Assembly (NCBI GenBank): GCA_033060915.1 | Contig: CM065396.1 | Coordinates: 1,749,501 to 1,813,500, forward strand | Direction: 5' to 3' | Origin: Euryodendron excelsum | Lineage: Eukaryota; Streptophyta; Magnoliopsida; Ericales; Pentaphylacaceae | Length of the DNA stretch: 64,000 nt | Shown here: in pieces, positions 1 through 12,025 of the stretch | Layout: each line of letters begins with the position of its first letter | Position numbering within the stretch: position 1 is the first letter of the stretch | Made by a program: the position numbers and the translations under genes | The notes under the pieces: model-generated | Seen by the model: only the letters and a program-made list of their open reading frames with translations | Databases searched by the model: none | Told to the model about the DNA's origin: nothing

Positions 1-1
1 G

Positions 2-3000
2 TTTAAGGACTTGTTGAATGCTTGTCCCCACCATGGTTTCGAAATGTGGAGGTTAGTAAGTTTCTTCTATGACTCACTTACCCCGGATTTTAAAAAGCTA
101 GTGTCAACCATGTGTAATGGTGAGTTCTATGACAAAGAACCAGATGAGGCATTTGATTTTTTTGATCAATTGGCCGAGAACACAAAGCAATGGGAGACCT
201 TTCTCCCACCGCATGTTGAGTCTAGAAACACCACAACCCAATCAAGCGGAAAGTTCCAATTGAAAGAGACCGATGACCTCAATGCTAGACTAGCCTCATT
301 GGCTAGGAAAGTAGAGTCTCTTGAGCTTAAAAAAGTGCATGTTGTGAGTGAGCAACAAGAGGAAACTTGTGGAGTGTGTGAGAATAAGGGGCATAGGACA
401 ATTGATTGTCCAACAATTCCAGCTTTCAAAGAAGTGCTATATGGCCAAACTTCTGATTCAAGCAATTTCAGAAAGCCCTTCCCAAACCAAGGCCAAGTAG
501 GCAATTCCTACTCCGATACCTATAATCCCGGATGGAGGAACCACCCCAATTTTGGATGGAGAAATGAGGTTCCTTCGGTACCTCAGGCATTTCAGCCTCC
601 ACCCCAACCATTTCATACTCCCACAAACCACACATACCAACCACCTCACAAGAGATCCTTAGAGGATACTCTCCAACAATTCATGCAAACTCAAGGTGGA
701 ATCAACACTCAAGCCAACAAATTTCAAGAACAAACCAATAGGGCTTTAGATGACATTCGAAGTCAACTAACTAAGTTGACTCAATCATTGAGTGTTCAAG
801 AGAGAGGAAAGCTTCCGGCTCAACCAATGCCAAATCCTAGAGGCCAAGTAAACATGAGTGAATCTTCACCCGGTGAGCATTCTAACCATGAACAAGTCCA
901 AGCAATCACCATCCTTAGAAGTGGGAAGATAGTTGACAAAACTATACCTTCTAGGATCCCTAAGGCTATTGAGGAGAAGTCTAGGGAGAGTGAAGAGGGA
1001 ATCAAATTGAGAAATGAGAGATCTAGTGGTGAAGAAGAGAAAGAGATGTGTGAGAAAGGAGAGGATTCAAAAAAAATTGGAGTGGAAGTGAGTGATGTAG
1101 AGTCCATTGCCCGGCCACCATTCCCACAAAGGTTGGGAAAATCCAAACATGAGCTCATGAACTCTGAAATCTATGAATTGTTCAAACAAGTGAAAGTCAA
1201 CATTCCACTCCTTGATGCAATTAAACAAGTCCCATCTTATGCCAAGTTCCTTAAGGACTTGTGCACAGTCAAGAGGAGATTGAATGTGAAAGAGAAAGCT
1301 TTCCTGACAGAACAAGCTAGTGCCATTATCCAATTGAAGACCCCTCCTAAATACAAGGACCCCGGTTGTCCTACAATTTCATGCATTATTGGGAATCATA
1401 GGGTAGACCAAGCTTTGTTGGACTTAGGAGCAAGTGTGAATTTGCTACCCTACACTGTTTACGAACAATTGGGTTTAGGAGAGCTTAAGCCCACTCGTGT
1501 CACCCTTCAATTAGCTGACAGATCAGTTAAGATTCCCCGAGGTATTGTGGAGGATGTGTTGGTTCAAGTGGATAAATTTTACTTCCCTGTAGACTTTATA
1601 GTGTTGGACACCCAACCTATACAAGGTCCTAGTGCTCCCATCCCAGTTATCTTAGGTAGACCCTTCCTAGCTACATCCAATGCTTTGATTAATTGTAGGA
1701 ATGGGGTGATGAAATTGTCTTTTGGGAATATGACTGTGGAGATGAACATTTTCAATGTCTCCAAGCAAATTGGTGAGTATGAGGACATTAGGGAGGTAGA
1801 TTTGATCCAAACATTTTGTCAAGAGCACTTTGAGAGAGAATGGACAGAAGATCTGTTAGGGAGAATTCTGATTCATAATGAGGAATTTGATCCTTTGGAA
1901 TGTGTTGATAAGGAAGAAAGGGAACTTGTAGCTTGTTTAGAGTCGATGCCTATCATGTCAGTGGGTCAATGGACCCCATCATTTGAGCCTTTGGATTCAT
2001 TCCAAGCTAATGTTGAGTCATCCCTTGCCAAACCCCCTAAACCAGAAAGGAAAGCTTTACCGAGTGATCTTAAGTATGCCTTTCTAGGGAAAGATGAATC
2101 ATATCCTGTTGTAATTTCATCAAAACTGACTATGGAGCAAGAGCAAAAATTGTTGAGAGTGCTGAGAAAACACATGAAAGCAATTGGGTGGACAATCACC
2201 GATTTGAAAGGAATTAGCCCCCTTTTATGTACACATAGAATCTATCTTGAGGAAGAGGCTAAATCTGTGAGGCAAATGCAAAGGCGATTGAACCCAAACA
2301 TGAAGGAAGTAGTGAGATGTGAAGTGCTTAAGTTGCTTGATGCGGGTATCATCTACCCCATTGCCGACTCCAAATGGGTTAGTCCAACCCAAGTTGTTCC
2401 AAAAAAATCGGGAGTCACAGTGGTGAAAAATGAGAACAATGAACTAGTGCCCACTAGGATTCAAACCGGGTGGCGTATGTGCATTGATTATCGTAGGTTG
2501 AATGCCGTGACTAGGAAGGATCATTTTCCACTCCCATTTCTAGACCAAGTCCTTGAGAGAGTGGCGGGGAGAGCTTTCTATTGCTTTCTTGATGGCTACT
2601 CGGGATACAACCAAATTGAGATTTCCCTAGAAGACCAAGAGAAAACCACTTTCACTTGTCCTTTTGGTACATATGCATATAGGAGAATGCCTTTTGGCTT
2701 GTGCAATGCACCGGCTACATTTCAAAGGTGCATGATGAGTATCTTTAGTGATATGGTGGAAAGATTTTTGGAAATTTTCATGGACGATTTCTCTGTCTAT
2801 GGGGATTCTTATGAGTTGTGTCTAGTGCATTTAGAAAAAGTGCTTGAAAGGTGTGAGGAGAGCAATCTTGTACTCAATTGGGAGAAGTGTCATTTTATGG
2901 TGACACATGGCATCGTGTTAGGCCACATTGTCTCTTCCAAAGGCATAGAGGTAGATAGGTCAAAAATTGAACTCATTCAAAAATTACCTATCCCGAGGAC

Positions 3001-3067
3001 TATCAAAGATGTGAGATCCTTTTTTAGGGCATGCCGGTTTTTACCGAAGATTCATTCACTCTTTTAG
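2..3067 (+). CDS. gag-pol: Athila gag-protease-reverse transcriptase (5'-partial, frameshifted at 3' end)
   Basis: This is the nucleocapsid/capsid part of gag fused to aspartic protease and reverse transcriptase. The frame is already open at base 2, so the true start is outside the window. Residues here are counted from base 11. A CCHC zinc knuckle lies at C120, C123, H128 and C133. A charged, proline-rich linker carries the LRSGK motif. The retropepsin motif DLGAS is at 471-475 (D471 catalytic), followed by an ILGRPFLA motif. RT spans roughly 700-1000, with the catalytic FMDD at 923-926. The frame ends at a TAG at 3065-3067, just past the RT thumb, because of the T-run at 3020-3025. No other stop is seen, so the copy looks fairly young. 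The product would act in the cytoplasmic virus-like particle. Confidence 0.92.
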   Translation, partial: FKDLLNACPHHGFEMWRLVSFFYDSLTPDFKKLVSTMCNGEFYDKEPDEAFDFFDQLAENTKQWETFLPPHVESRNTTTQSSGKFQLKETDDLNARLASLARKVESLELKKVHVVSEQQEETCGVCENKGHRTIDCPTIPAFKEVLYGQTSDSSNFRKPFPNQGQVGNSYSDTYNPGWRNHPNFGWRNEVPSVPQAFQPPPQPFHTPTNHTYQPPHKRSLEDTLQQFMQTQGGINTQANKFQEQTNRALDDIRSQLTKLTQSLSVQERGKLPAQPMPNPRGQVNMSESSPGEHSNHEQVQAITILRSGKIVDKTIPSRIPKAIEEKSRESEEGIKLRNERSSGEEEKEMCEKGEDSKKIGVEVSDVESIARPPFPQRLGKSKHELMNSEIYELFKQVKVNIPLLDAIKQVPSYAKFLKDLCTVKRRLNVKEKAFLTEQASAIIQLKTPPKYKDPGCPTISCIIGNHRVDQALLDLGASVNLLPYTVYEQLGLGELKPTRVTLQLADRSVKIPRGIVEDVLVQVDKFYFPVDFIVLDTQPIQGPSAPIPVILGRPFLATSNALINCRNGVMKLSFGNMTVEMNIFNVSKQIGEYEDIREVDLIQTFCQEHFEREWTEDLLGRILIHNEEFDPLECVDKEERELVACLESMPIMSVGQWTPSFEPLDSFQANVESSLAKPPKPERKALPSDLKYAFLGKDESYPVVISSKLTMEQEQKLLRVLRKHMKAIGWTITDLKGISPLLCTHRIYLEEEAKSVRQMQRRLNPNMKEVVRCEVLKLLDAGIIYPIADSKWVSPTQVVPKKSGVTVVKNENNELVPTRIQTGWRMCIDYRRLNAVTRKDHFPLPFLDQVLERVAGRAFYCFLDGYSGYNQIEISLEDQEKTTFTCPFGTYAYRRMPFGLCNAPATFQRCMMSIFSDMVERFLEIFMDDFSVYGDSYELCLVHLEKVLERCEESNLVLNWEKCHFMVTHGIVLGHIVSSKGIEVDRSKIELIQKLPIPRTIKDVRSFFRACRFLPKIHSLF
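3020..3025 (+). other. +1 frameshift in a T6 run of pol
   Basis: Upstream of this run the conserved pol reading is in the frame of base 11. Downstream, the conserved motifs leading to the RT/RNase H connection continue only in the next frame. One T fewer would keep one frame open from base 2 to 4958. It could be a real mutation, a sequencing homopolymer error, or, less likely, a programmed site. Athila pol is normally read without a shift here. Confidence 0.85.
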
Positions 3068-4958
3068 TACCATTGCCAAACCTTTGTGCAATTTATTGTC
3101 ACAAGATGTCCAATTTGAGTGGACATCGAAATGTCAAGAAGCTTTTGATAAGCTTAAGGGTTTGTTGACCACCGCACCGATCATGCAAGCTCCCGATTGG
3201 TCTTTACCATTTGAATTAATGTGTGATGCTAGTGATTTTGCTGTAGGGGCTGTTTTGGGGCAAAGAAAAGACAAGAAGCCTCATGTCATTTACTATGCTA
3301 GCAAGACTTTGAATGAAGCCCAATCGAACTACACTACCACCGAAAAAGAATTGCTAGCTGTGGTCTTTGCATTGGATAAATTTAGGTCTTATTTGGTTGG
3401 GTCTCATGTTATTGTTTTCACTGATCATGTAGCATTGAAATATTTGCTCACAAAGCAAGATGCCAAGCCACGCTTGATTCGATGGATTCTCCTACTCCAA
3501 GAGTTTAACCTTGAGATTCGAGATAAAAAGGGAGTAGAGAACGTGGTGGCTGATCATTTGTCCCGTCTTTCGAGCCACGAGACTACACTTGATGACCCCC
3601 CAATTAATGAACACTTTCCGGATGAGCACCTATTTGTTGCAGGCACTATTTCTCACATTAGCACTCCATGGTACGCTGATATAGCTAATTATTTAGCCAC
3701 AGGTCAGATTCCTTCCCATTGGTCTAAACTTGACAAACAAAAATTCTTGCGCAATGTGCGTACATTTTTCTGGGATGACCCCTACCTGTTCAAATATTGC
3801 CCTGACCAAATTGTTAGAAGGTGCATCCCCGACCATGAAATTCCAAGTGTCATATCTTTTTGTCATGCATTGGCTTGTGGTGGGCATTTCTCTTCAAAGA
3901 AAACCACTGCCAAGATCTTACAGTGTGGGTTATACTGGCCCACCATGTTCAAAGATGTCCATGCCTTCTGTGTTGCATGTGACCGATGCCAACGACTAGG
4001 TAGCATTACTAGGCGTAACATGATGCCCCTTAATCCCATTCTTGTCTTGGAAATATTTGATTGTTGGGGGATTGATTTCATGGGACCATTTCCTAGCTCG
4101 TTTGGTTACCAATTCATCCTTGTGGCCATTGATTATGTGTCAAAGTGGGTGGAGGCCATTGCCTCTCGAACTAACGACCACCGAGTTGTGATCAAATTCT
4201 TGAAAGAAAACATTTTTTCTCGTTTTGGTATGCCTCGGGCTATGATTAGTGATGGAGGAAAACATTTTTGTAACAAATCCGTAGGATTGTTGATGAGAAA
4301 ATATGGTGTACTTCACAAGGTTGGTACTCCTTACCACCCACAAACTAGTGGCCAAGTTGAGTTGGCAAATAGGGAGATCAAGAACATTTTGGAGAAAACG
4401 GTCAATCCGAACCGCAAAGATTGGTCCCTACGACTAGTTGATGCTTTGTGGGCCTATCGCACGGCTTACAAGACCACTTTAGGAATGTCTCCTTATAGGC
4501 TTGTCTATGGAAAGCCTTGTCATCTCCCTGTTGAAATTGAACACCGTGCATATTGGGCCATTCGCCAATTCAATGATAATGAAAATGCGGTTGGCAGTCA
4601 TAGAAAGCTTCAATTGGATGAATTAGAGGAATTGAGAAATGATGCATTTGCAAATGCAAGAATTTCAAAGGACAAAATGAAAGCTTTGCATGATAAACAC
4701 ATTCTTAGAAAGTCCTTTCATGTTGGTCAGAAAGTTCTCTTGTACAATTCACGATTACATCTCTTTCCTGGGAAGTTGAGGACAAAATGGACTGGCCCAT
4801 TTGTGATAAAGTCCATCTCGAAGCATGGTGCTTATGAGGTAGAGAATCCCAAGAACGGGAATGTTTTCAAAGTAAATGGCCACCGATTGAAACCTTATCT
4901 TGAAAATTTCGTGGCTGAAATTGAGACTTTGGATCTTGAAGATCCATCACCATTTTAA
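3021..4958 (+). CDS. pol: Athila RNase H and integrase (pol continuation)
   Basis: This is the downstream half of the pol polyprotein. Residues are counted from base 3084. RNase H begins near residue 45 with the catalytic aspartate D48 in a CDASDFAVG context, and an FTDH motif follows. Integrase has an N-terminal zinc-binding region with H261 and H268, then C299 and C302. Its catalytic triad is D331, D390 and E426, with exactly 35 residues between the second Asp and the Glu (D,D-35-E). A C-terminal GPF-type motif precedes the end. The product would degrade the RNA of the RNA/DNA hybrid and insert the cDNA into the host genome. All catalytic residues checked are present. The only visible defect is the upstream frameshift. 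The stop is TAA at 4956-4958. Confidence 0.92.
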   Translation, partial: FLGHAGFYRRFIHSFSTIAKPLCNLLSQDVQFEWTSKCQEAFDKLKGLLTTAPIMQAPDWSLPFELMCDASDFAVGAVLGQRKDKKPHVIYYASKTLNEAQSNYTTTEKELLAVVFALDKFRSYLVGSHVIVFTDHVALKYLLTKQDAKPRLIRWILLLQEFNLEIRDKKGVENVVADHLSRLSSHETTLDDPPINEHFPDEHLFVAGTISHISTPWYADIANYLATGQIPSHWSKLDKQKFLRNVRTFFWDDPYLFKYCPDQIVRRCIPDHEIPSVISFCHALACGGHFSSKKTTAKILQCGLYWPTMFKDVHAFCVACDRCQRLGSITRRNMMPLNPILVLEIFDCWGIDFMGPFPSSFGYQFILVAIDYVSKWVEAIASRTNDHRVVIKFLKENIFSRFGMPRAMISDGGKHFCNKSVGLLMRKYGVLHKVGTPYHPQTSGQVELANREIKNILEKTVNPNRKDWSLRLVDALWAYRTAYKTTLGMSPYRLVYGKPCHLPVEIEHRAYWAIRQFNDNENAVGSHRKLQLDELEELRNDAFANARISKDKMKALHDKHILRKSFHVGQKVLLYNSRLHLFPGKLRTKWTGPFVIKSISKHGAYEVENPKNGNVFKVNGHRLKPYLENFVAEIETLDLEDPSPF

Positions 4959-5072
4959 GCTTCATAAGTAATAAACCACCATGGTACATATTTTAGTTTT
5001 ATTTTATTGTAATTTTTTTTTTTTCTTTCTTTCTTCCGACTCATGCATTTACTTGTTCTATTATGATTCATG

Positions 5073-5110
5073 CATTAGGGACAATGCCTTGTTTAAGTTG
5101 GGGGGTGAGG
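5073..5110 (+). promoter_or_regulatory. Upstream polypurine-tract-like motif
   Basis: The motif reads AGGGACAATG ... TTAAGTTGGGGGGTGAGG. It has the same layout as the motif next to the 3' LTR (AGGACAAGC ... TTAGTTGGGGGGTGTGA, 6903-6938). A third version lies on the minus strand at 58411-58453. Its position soon after pol suggests a secondary polypurine tract or a relic of an ancestral one. Function is inferred only. Confidence 0.5.
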
Positions 5111-5116
5111 CCTTTA

Positions 5117-5246
5117 TTTTTGTTGGTTTGTTAAAAAAAATAAAAAGGAAAAAAAATATTTTTGTTGGTTTGTTTAAAAAAAAAAAACCAAAAAAGAACC
5201 AAAAAAAAAAAAAAAAAAACTTTATTTTTGATGGTTTGGTAAAAAG

Positions 5247-5278
<32 letters not shown>
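5117..5278 (+). repeat. A-rich imperfect tandem repeat
   Basis: Three units begin with a TTTTTGTTGGTTTG-like sequence (about 5117, 5158 and 5223), each followed by a long A-rich run. Confidence 0.7.
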
Positions 5279-6067
5279 AAGATTTATTCTTCATACTAAT
5301 TGAAAGTCGGCATGGTCATAGTAATTCATTTGAGTAATTTAGCATGAGTTATGGATTTTCTAGTTTTGATATGTTGGCATTTTAGCTCATTATACTAACT
5401 TCTTGTTAGAGTATAGTATCTCACGGCATCTATACTCGGACTTTCTGCACTTCACTCGTAACTTGCATGACTATAGTCTTAATTGATGATAAAGGATCAC
5501 TTGGAAATCTTGAGGAACAAAGTGGAGACTTGTACCCTCGTTGTGAGTTTTAGAGCCATTCTTTCTTGGAGGGGTTTTATCATAGCTATTCTTGCATTTT
5601 TTTTTTGAAAACGCACGTTGTTGTTGGTTGGTCTCATTATTCATTTTAATTTGGTTGAGTTGTTGGGAATTCATCATTTGTGCCACATCACTTACATTTG
5701 GAATTTGATGAACACTTGAAAAATCGTGTTATGCTTGGGAAAGGATTTTAGGCCATATTTGATATTTGAGCTTGTTCGTTTCTTTTCTTTATACACTTAT
5801 CCCTAGTTCACCAATTTGAGCCTTTTGGATACTAACTATTTTTTTTGAACTCCTCAGCCAAAAAAATCAATGGGTTTGGTTTGATTTGAGAGAGCAAAGT
5901 CAAAAATGAAGGGAGTGTTCATTTGGGCATTTATTTAAAAACAAAAAAAACAAAATCGAATGTCCAAATGCAAGCTTGAAAAAATGAAATTTGAGAGGCG
6001 ATGTGAACTTGTATATGTACTAGAAGGAAAGAGAGTTGGGTGCATCTCAAAAAGTGGTTAACCTTAT

Positions 6068-6069
<2 letters not shown>

Positions 6070-6124
<55 letters not shown>
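6070..6124 (+). repeat. Poly(A) tract, 55 nt
   Basis: An uninterrupted A homopolymer inside the Athila spacer, followed by GAGAAGGAAAAAAAG. It is too internal to be a message tail. Its length may be unreliable in assembly. Confidence 0.9.
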
Positions 6125-6129
<5 letters not shown>

Positions 6130-6902
6130 GGAAAAAAAGAACACATTGTGCTTTATTTAGCCCATTCTCGGACACGAGTTTTTGATTGACCCTTACTATA
6201 TACACTTTTCCTTACCGAACATTACAACCAAAATGAAGTCCTAATTGATCCCGAGTATAAGATGGTTTGAATTGTGAATGTGTGAATAGATGTGGTGGTG
6301 TGGTTACATTCCGATTTCTGACACTTGACACTCTTTCATGAGACTATGTACTCTTGTTTTAGCCTTTTTCATGGTCTTGGTATGCGGCCTTTTGGATTGT
6401 TTACATTACTTCTTCCGCATACAAATGTTGAGAGAGAACAAATGCACCTGTTTTCTGAGAGTTTCATTTGTTGAGTGCATATCTGGTGAGCTTTTGAGTT
6501 GAAGCATGATTCTGATAGAAATTCGAGTGATCCTAAGTTCTGATATTGAGAAAGTAATCATGTTAGTTTATTCACACACACTCCGAGTAAGGATGCTATG
6601 AATGTCTTTATGAGTTGATAGTATTCTGAACTATACATGTCCTTTATATCGTTCTTGAGAAATCTGTATTTTGTGTTTAATACTTGTTTGAGTTGTTTTG
6701 AATAGGTTGACTTGAGATTTGGATGAAGGCGAAATTCAAGATGTTTGTGGGTATCATCGCTGACAACCCTCACGAGACTAAAACTCGTCCACTAGGGCCA
6801 CCTAGGGGTTTAAAGGCTTATTGCATATGTTAAATGCAATCGTGAATCCTACGAAAGTGGCATTTGAATAAAATAGATAATAATTATTTTTGTTTTGGTT
6901 TG

Positions 6903-6935
6903 CTTGAGGACAAGCAAAATCTTAGTTGGGGGGTG
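6903..6935 (+). promoter_or_regulatory. Athila polypurine tract (plus-strand primer)
   Basis: TTGAGGACAAGCAAAATC followed by TTAGTTGGGGGG lies immediately before the LTR start TGTGATTG. The same G-rich block (TTAGAGGG before TGTGATTACG) stands before the related minus-strand LTR at 19327. That supports it as the site where plus-strand DNA synthesis starts. Confidence 0.75.
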
Positions 6936-8480
6936 TGATTGTACATCAAAATTGTCATTAAATTTTATAGTTTTTCATATGTATTTATTCGTTTATTTTG
7001 TTTCGCATAATAGTTTTTGTGTGCCTTTGGTAATGAAGTTTGGTTTAATGTTTTGATAGATTTATAAAGCTTAAATGAAGTATTTCAGAGATCTTCCAGG
7101 CTGGGATTTGGAGCAAAGAATTGAAGTGAAATTGAGTCAAAGATTGAAGCAAATTTTGGTTCAAAGAAGTGCCCCAAATCTGCCCCATTTCAAATCCAAG
7201 AAGAGGCCAAAAGATGATCCACTTCAAGCTCAAACTTGCTCTATATTTTGTGCAAACTTCAAGCCCAAACTTGCTCTATATTTTGTGCAAACTTCAGCCC
7301 AAGATTTGAAGGCCCATTTCAGCTCATTTGTAGGAAGTTGATGGGAGAAAAGAGAGCTTGCACATGGTTGGAGTACAATAATTCTTCATTATGGAAAAAA
7401 GAGAGCATGCACATGGCTAGAAAGAAGTGGAGGACAATAATTCTTCATTATGGGGTAAAGAGAGAAGAAAAAATAGTCCAAAAGATGGAATAAAGAGGTC
7501 CACTAGCCAGCTCAAAATGTTGGCCGAATCTGCCTTTCCCTCCATGTGCTAGAGAGATCTCTAGTGTTTGGACCATAACTTTTGACTCAGATGTCCAAAT
7601 GACCTGTTCTTTTCGGGCCTGGAAAGTAGACAAGAAGCTCTATAAATATCTGTCTAATAGCCATCTCTCAAAACGGAGTGTAAGAGGGTGAAAACTTCGT
7701 CCAAAGTTAGAGGACAGATTTGTGCGAAAATCTGGGCAGCTTGTATTTTGCTTTCTTTTGTTGATTTTGGCTCTTCAATGTTAAAAACCTCTTATTTTAT
7801 GTTGAAGCAATTGTTTTTCTTCATAATGGTTGTTGGCTAAGCTCTTTCTTGGTTCAAGATCAAGGATGATGGTGGTTGAGGTGATCTCTTTAAGGTATTA
7901 ATGCATCTCAATGATTTATATCTTCTCACTTTGTACATGGATGATTGTTAATTGTTAAGAATTTTCAGAAATCATTTAGGCAATGTTATAATCTTGAATT
8001 TCTATGCACAAACCTCAGTTTTGGTATAGGGATTGCTTGATTCAATGTCTTGCCTAGTTTGAAACTATTTTTCCATTTCTAAGTAAGATTCAATCATTCA
8101 TTTCTTTGAACTTTATTGCAATATTTTCCAACCCAATATCACCATTGTTGATGTTGGGTTGAGTTATCTTAAATATCTTAAAAGAATCACCAATTTACCA
8201 CCATTGGAATTGACTTTGAGCCAAGACTTTTATTTCTCTTGTAATTTTAAGCATTGTCATTTGAATTCTATTCACAACTACTCATTTTTCAAAGAGAATT
8301 TCACATTCATTGTGAACCAATTTTTTTCCTGAATAAATTTCTCTAAAGTTTTTATCACCAAATTGTTTTCTAAATTTAGCTCCCTGTGGATATGACCTCG
8401 GTCTCACCGAGTTAATTGCTACATCGTACACTCGTGCACTTGCGAGTTAAAATAAGCCGATAAGAAAGAGCGGTCAAGCA
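6934..8480 (+). repeat. 3' LTR of the Athila element
   Basis: The start is placed at TGTGATT just after the polypurine tract (6936 is also possible). The end is placed at GGTCAAGCA (8480), because the related minus-strand LTR ends with the matching GAGCGATCA at 9618. Shared blocks include CCTGTGGAT, ACCTCGG and the GCACTTGCGAG region. It holds a TATA box, a 35-bp tandem duplication (about 7235-7304) and two copies of an ACAATAATTCTTCATTATGG block (near 7375 and 7434). The 5' LTR is outside the window, so the boundaries are not proven by a pair. Confidence 0.75.
7641..7648 (+). promoter_or_regulatory. TATA box of the Athila LTR
   Basis: TATAAATA lies about 700 bp into the LTR, where the U3/R boundary of a long plant LTR is expected. 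Promoter function is inferred from position and motif. Confidence 0.6.
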
Positions 8481-9360
8481 ATGATCCCTAGGTTGATGAC
8501 AAGTATGAGATATGGCCCTACTTATTTTGCGACAATAACGTCAATGTGACCAAAACTAGCACAGTGATGAGACACAAGGTTAAAGTTAAAAGATTGAATG
8601 CTTGGGCATAACATGAGAAATGTTAAACTTAGAGGGAACATGCTTAGTGTTCAAATTAGGGCAATGAGGCCTAATATGGCCCTAAATGCCACAATGTTGA
8701 TGAATATAAACAAACCTAGAAGGTTTGGCCTTAGCATTAGGCACAACATGTGCATGTGTGGTGATAGGTTTTTTGGGGGTCATAACACTAACATTTGAAT
8801 TGCAACAATGAGGCCTTATATGATCTTTGGCACCACAATGGTGGCATGAGATGATAACCTTTACATGCCCAACCTCATAAGGTATGAAAGACATACATTG
8901 AGCCTCTATAAAATTAGGCTTACTTAATAGTTGGGAAGATATAGAAGACTTCTCTGTATATCCAATCTCTATTATTTCCAATGAACTATTTTGTGCTTTC
9001 TAAATTTCGTCAAGCTTTTGTGAACCTACATCACATTTCTTAGAAGAAAAATTAAGACTAGCAAGTTTAGTTTCAAGCATTTTGACCTTCTCCTCGAAAT
9101 TTTTCTTAGACTCATCTTTCTTGTGACTTTCTCTCTCAAGAACATTGACCTTATCACTTAAAGTCGTCATTTGAGTTCTGAATTGACTTATAAGGGTTTG
9201 AACTTCAACAAATTCTTGTTTAAGGGCATACTTGTCCTTTTACAAAATCCTCACCTTTATTGTCAATTTAAATTTGGCTTTTCCTAACTTGAAACTCTCT
9301 AGACACAATTGGTCATAGGCTTTCTAAAGGTATATAATTTGACCATATTAATTTCACATG
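8481..9360 (-). pseudogene. Ty1/Copia-type gag remnant (coiled coil and CCHC knuckles)
   Basis: On the minus strand, about 9250 to 8990 encodes a lysine/glutamate-rich coiled coil. After one stop, 8981-8682 encodes a CCHC zinc knuckle, CHHCGAKDHIRPHC (C-x2-C-x4-H-x4-C). A second, damaged knuckle follows near 8695-8655 with one stop and its first Cys lost, and a third weak one lies near 8560. A coiled coil followed by knuckles with HIRPxC is typical of SIRE/Maximus-like Copia gag, by family knowledge. Several stops make it a pseudogene. The + strand Athila element ends exactly at its low-coordinate side. The 9361-9617 stretch holds no gene I can recognise. Confidence 0.65.
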
Positions 9361-11567
9361 CTATTCAAGAAGTGCATGTACTAGTCAAACCACCTTCTTT
9401 AGGTAAGGTGACAAATCTAGGCAATCAAGGATATCACTTTTGAAAAAAAAATTAATTAAAAATCATTTTTGAGCGTTTTCCTCAAATAGCAATTGAAAAC
9501 CCGTTGCACTATACCTTGCTAAATGAAATGTATTAGACTAATACTATGATAGTTATGACTATGATTAAGCACATCCAAATGCATGCCAAGATCAATCACA
9601 TACTCGTCACACGATATTGATCGCTCAAAAAACGTGCGATAAAACTGTAAGTACACAGCCACGATGCAGTAATAACTTAGTGAAGTCCGAGGTTGATCCA
9701 CAAGGAAAAGGGTTAGCATATTCAAACTTGCCTTGGTTTAGAAACCCTAAGGGAGCACTCCAATAAAATAGAAAGAAAATAGTTTTGGGATAGAGAATGG
9801 TTTAACTAAACTAGATTATGAAAGCGAATTTTAATTAATAAAACAAATTTTGAAACCAATTGTTCTAATTAATTGCTTCACTTGGAATTTCTATGGAGGT
9901 TTTTGATAATTCAAATCATTGACTACGTCGTGAGTCTTTGATTCGAAAGATTTACCAATAAAAACTGTTATTCTTTAATAATCAACCCTAGAATAAATTA
10001 GTTTAGAATCAGAGATGCATTCCATCGACTTGTGTAATAAATATTCCAAACTAGAGTTTGTTCATAGACATTACCAAGCATAATCAAACATCTAAGTTTT
10101 CGTAAATGTTTAGGGTTTGATTCCAAATAATTAAAAAGAAGAAAATAAAAAAAATTGAAACTCTAGTTACCTCTATTACTCATCCGAGATCTTTAATCGA
10201 TCTTCACAATTGATCCTAAGAAGAGAATTAGCTACTGAAAGACATAATAGATACCCGAAAATATGTATTGAAATATATTGAAAACCATTGTATCTGATTA
10301 TAGGAATTGAGAAGACTATGGAAATGCTATAAATTTATACTTTAATGTACTTTTAAAGCTCTTAAAGAAACCCTAAAACTTATAAAAACTTACTACTCGC
10401 TAAAACAGGCCTCAGTTTTGGCTTTTATAGGCATAAAATATGTAGTTTCCTATAAGCGTTCGAACGGATCAGTGCAGCATTCGAACGGGCGTTCAAACAC
10501 ACTTTTGATGCTCTTCTAATGCACTTCTAACCTGATTCAAAGAGGAAAATGCTCTCAAAAGTTTCTAACGCACTTCTGACGGTTGACCGTTTAAACGACA
10601 CTTCTGAAACTTATCTAATAGGCTGACCTATTCAAATAAGCGTTCGAATGGAATAACTAAATAGCACTTGAAAAGTTACATGAAATCAATATATTATGGA
10701 CCCCAGTAGCCCTTCTAATTTGAGAGATATGGTCTTTTAAAGTTTCAGCTCTACGTTCTCCAACATGTTGTACCACATCTTTAACGGCTTGTACTCTGAC
10801 AGCATACTCTTGAAACTTTTGCCCAAATTATGTCTGAAGTCGTCCAACTTAAGCTCAAAACCTATACAAAACTGTCGCGCCCCTGTTTTTCTCTCAAGCC
10901 CATCTTGGCTTTAGAAAAGAACCGATGCTCTCTCTGTTAGAATCTATTAGGGATTTATACTAAAAGACATGATTTGTGTAATGGTTTTAGTATTTATTAA
11001 TAAATTAGTTATTCCATTTTAATGAGAATCTATGTGAGCAATGTTTGCCTTGCATTATTTATTTAATTATTATGCATATGCGTCTCTTATTCTATATAGC
11101 AGATGATTTAGTGTGTAGAGTATGACTTATACACGGAAGGTTATAATACACTAAACCCATTTTGGAATTAAAGGTTATAATTGATTTGAAATGGACTATT
11201 ATGATTTAATTTGTTGAAGCCACACGAAAACCTATCTTCCATGCGATCGAATTGCACAACCCTGATTCCGCTTCTCTCTCGCTCAAGCCTGTGTTTCATG
11301 TCTCTCTAAAATCACAAAGAGTATATAACTAAGTACCCCAAGGTGAACCCATTAGTCGTAGTGCACAGTTCAGATTCTAGACAAAAAGCAAAATGGATAG
11401 AAATCATACATTATATATTTATATATATAATATGCATTCGTCGCTATGTGTGGGTTTGTAATTCAATGGAGAAATGGACTATTTTTGTTGAAGGTATTGC
11501 TCTAGCCTCCTCTCACCATTATTCTATGATATAATAATTTTGTGTTATATACACAGTATACAGAATG

Positions 11568-11568
11568 C

Positions 11569-11606
<38 letters not shown>

Positions 11607-11612
11607 GTGTGT
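11568..11612. repeat. (TA)n(TG)n microsatellite
   Basis: A run of alternating AT is followed by GTATGTGTGTGTG repeats. Confidence 0.95.
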
Positions 11613-11965
11613 ACAATATTATTGGGGGCATGAGGGGTGTGGGTGTTTATATATACATATGCTTTTTCATTTTAAAAGATTATTTGATCAAACCATTGAA
11701 AGTTGAGTATTAAAATATTGGAAAGAAACCCATGATTGAACAAAAAAGAAACAAAAGCCCTATTTACTAAAATTGAAAGTATAAAACAAAATTGAAGAGA
11801 GAGAAAAAAGAGAACTAGATCCTAGTGAGTCACGGAAATAAGAAGCAGGGAAGAGAAGAGGGGAAGAGAAGAAAGGTAAAGCGAAATAGCGAGGGTCAGC
11901 TGAAGCAAGTGCAAATCATCTCCGATGAAGTAGAAAATAGTGGAGTCAATGATGGAGGAAGAAAA

Positions 11966-11968
<3 letters not shown>

Positions 11969-12020
<52 letters not shown>
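11969..12020. repeat. (AG)n microsatellite, about 26 repeats
   Basis: Uninterrupted AG dinucleotides. The ORFs reading through it encode only Arg/Glu or Ser/Leu and are not genes. Confidence 0.97.

Positions 12021-12025
<5 letters not shown>

Larger units (their letters stand above)
4959..6902 (+). other. Athila post-pol spacer, no gene recognised
   Basis: About 1.9 kb lie between the pol stop and the polypurine tract, where many Athila elements carry an envelope-like ORF. The open frames here are low-complexity translations of A-rich tracts, and I see no signal peptide or membrane protein. Parts of this spacer match, on the opposite strand, 19328-19832 and 57178-58450: the CATGAGACTATG block near 6340 and the TTTGTGGGTATCATC block near 6743. 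It is therefore a conserved non-coding part of the family. Confidence 0.75.
1..8480 (+). mobile_element. Athila-type Ty3/Gypsy LTR retrotransposon, 5' end outside the window
   Basis: Seen: a reading frame open from base 2 with gag, zinc knuckle, protease, RT, RNase H and integrase in Ty3/Gypsy order, then a gene-free spacer, a polypurine tract and an LTR. The 5' LTR, primer binding site and start of gag lie before base 1. The Athila lineage is assigned from family knowledge: an LRSGK motif in the gag-protease linker, a DLGAS protease active site and a long post-pol spacer. No envelope-like ORF is visible. One +1 frameshift interrupts pol. The five bases after the LTR (8481-8485, ATGAT) would be the target duplication to look for upstream. 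Confidence 0.9.

Noticed and set aside
4981..5337. 118-codon ORF after pol
   Set aside because: Mostly Lys/Phe translation of A-rich tandem repeats. It has no domain and no envelope-like features.
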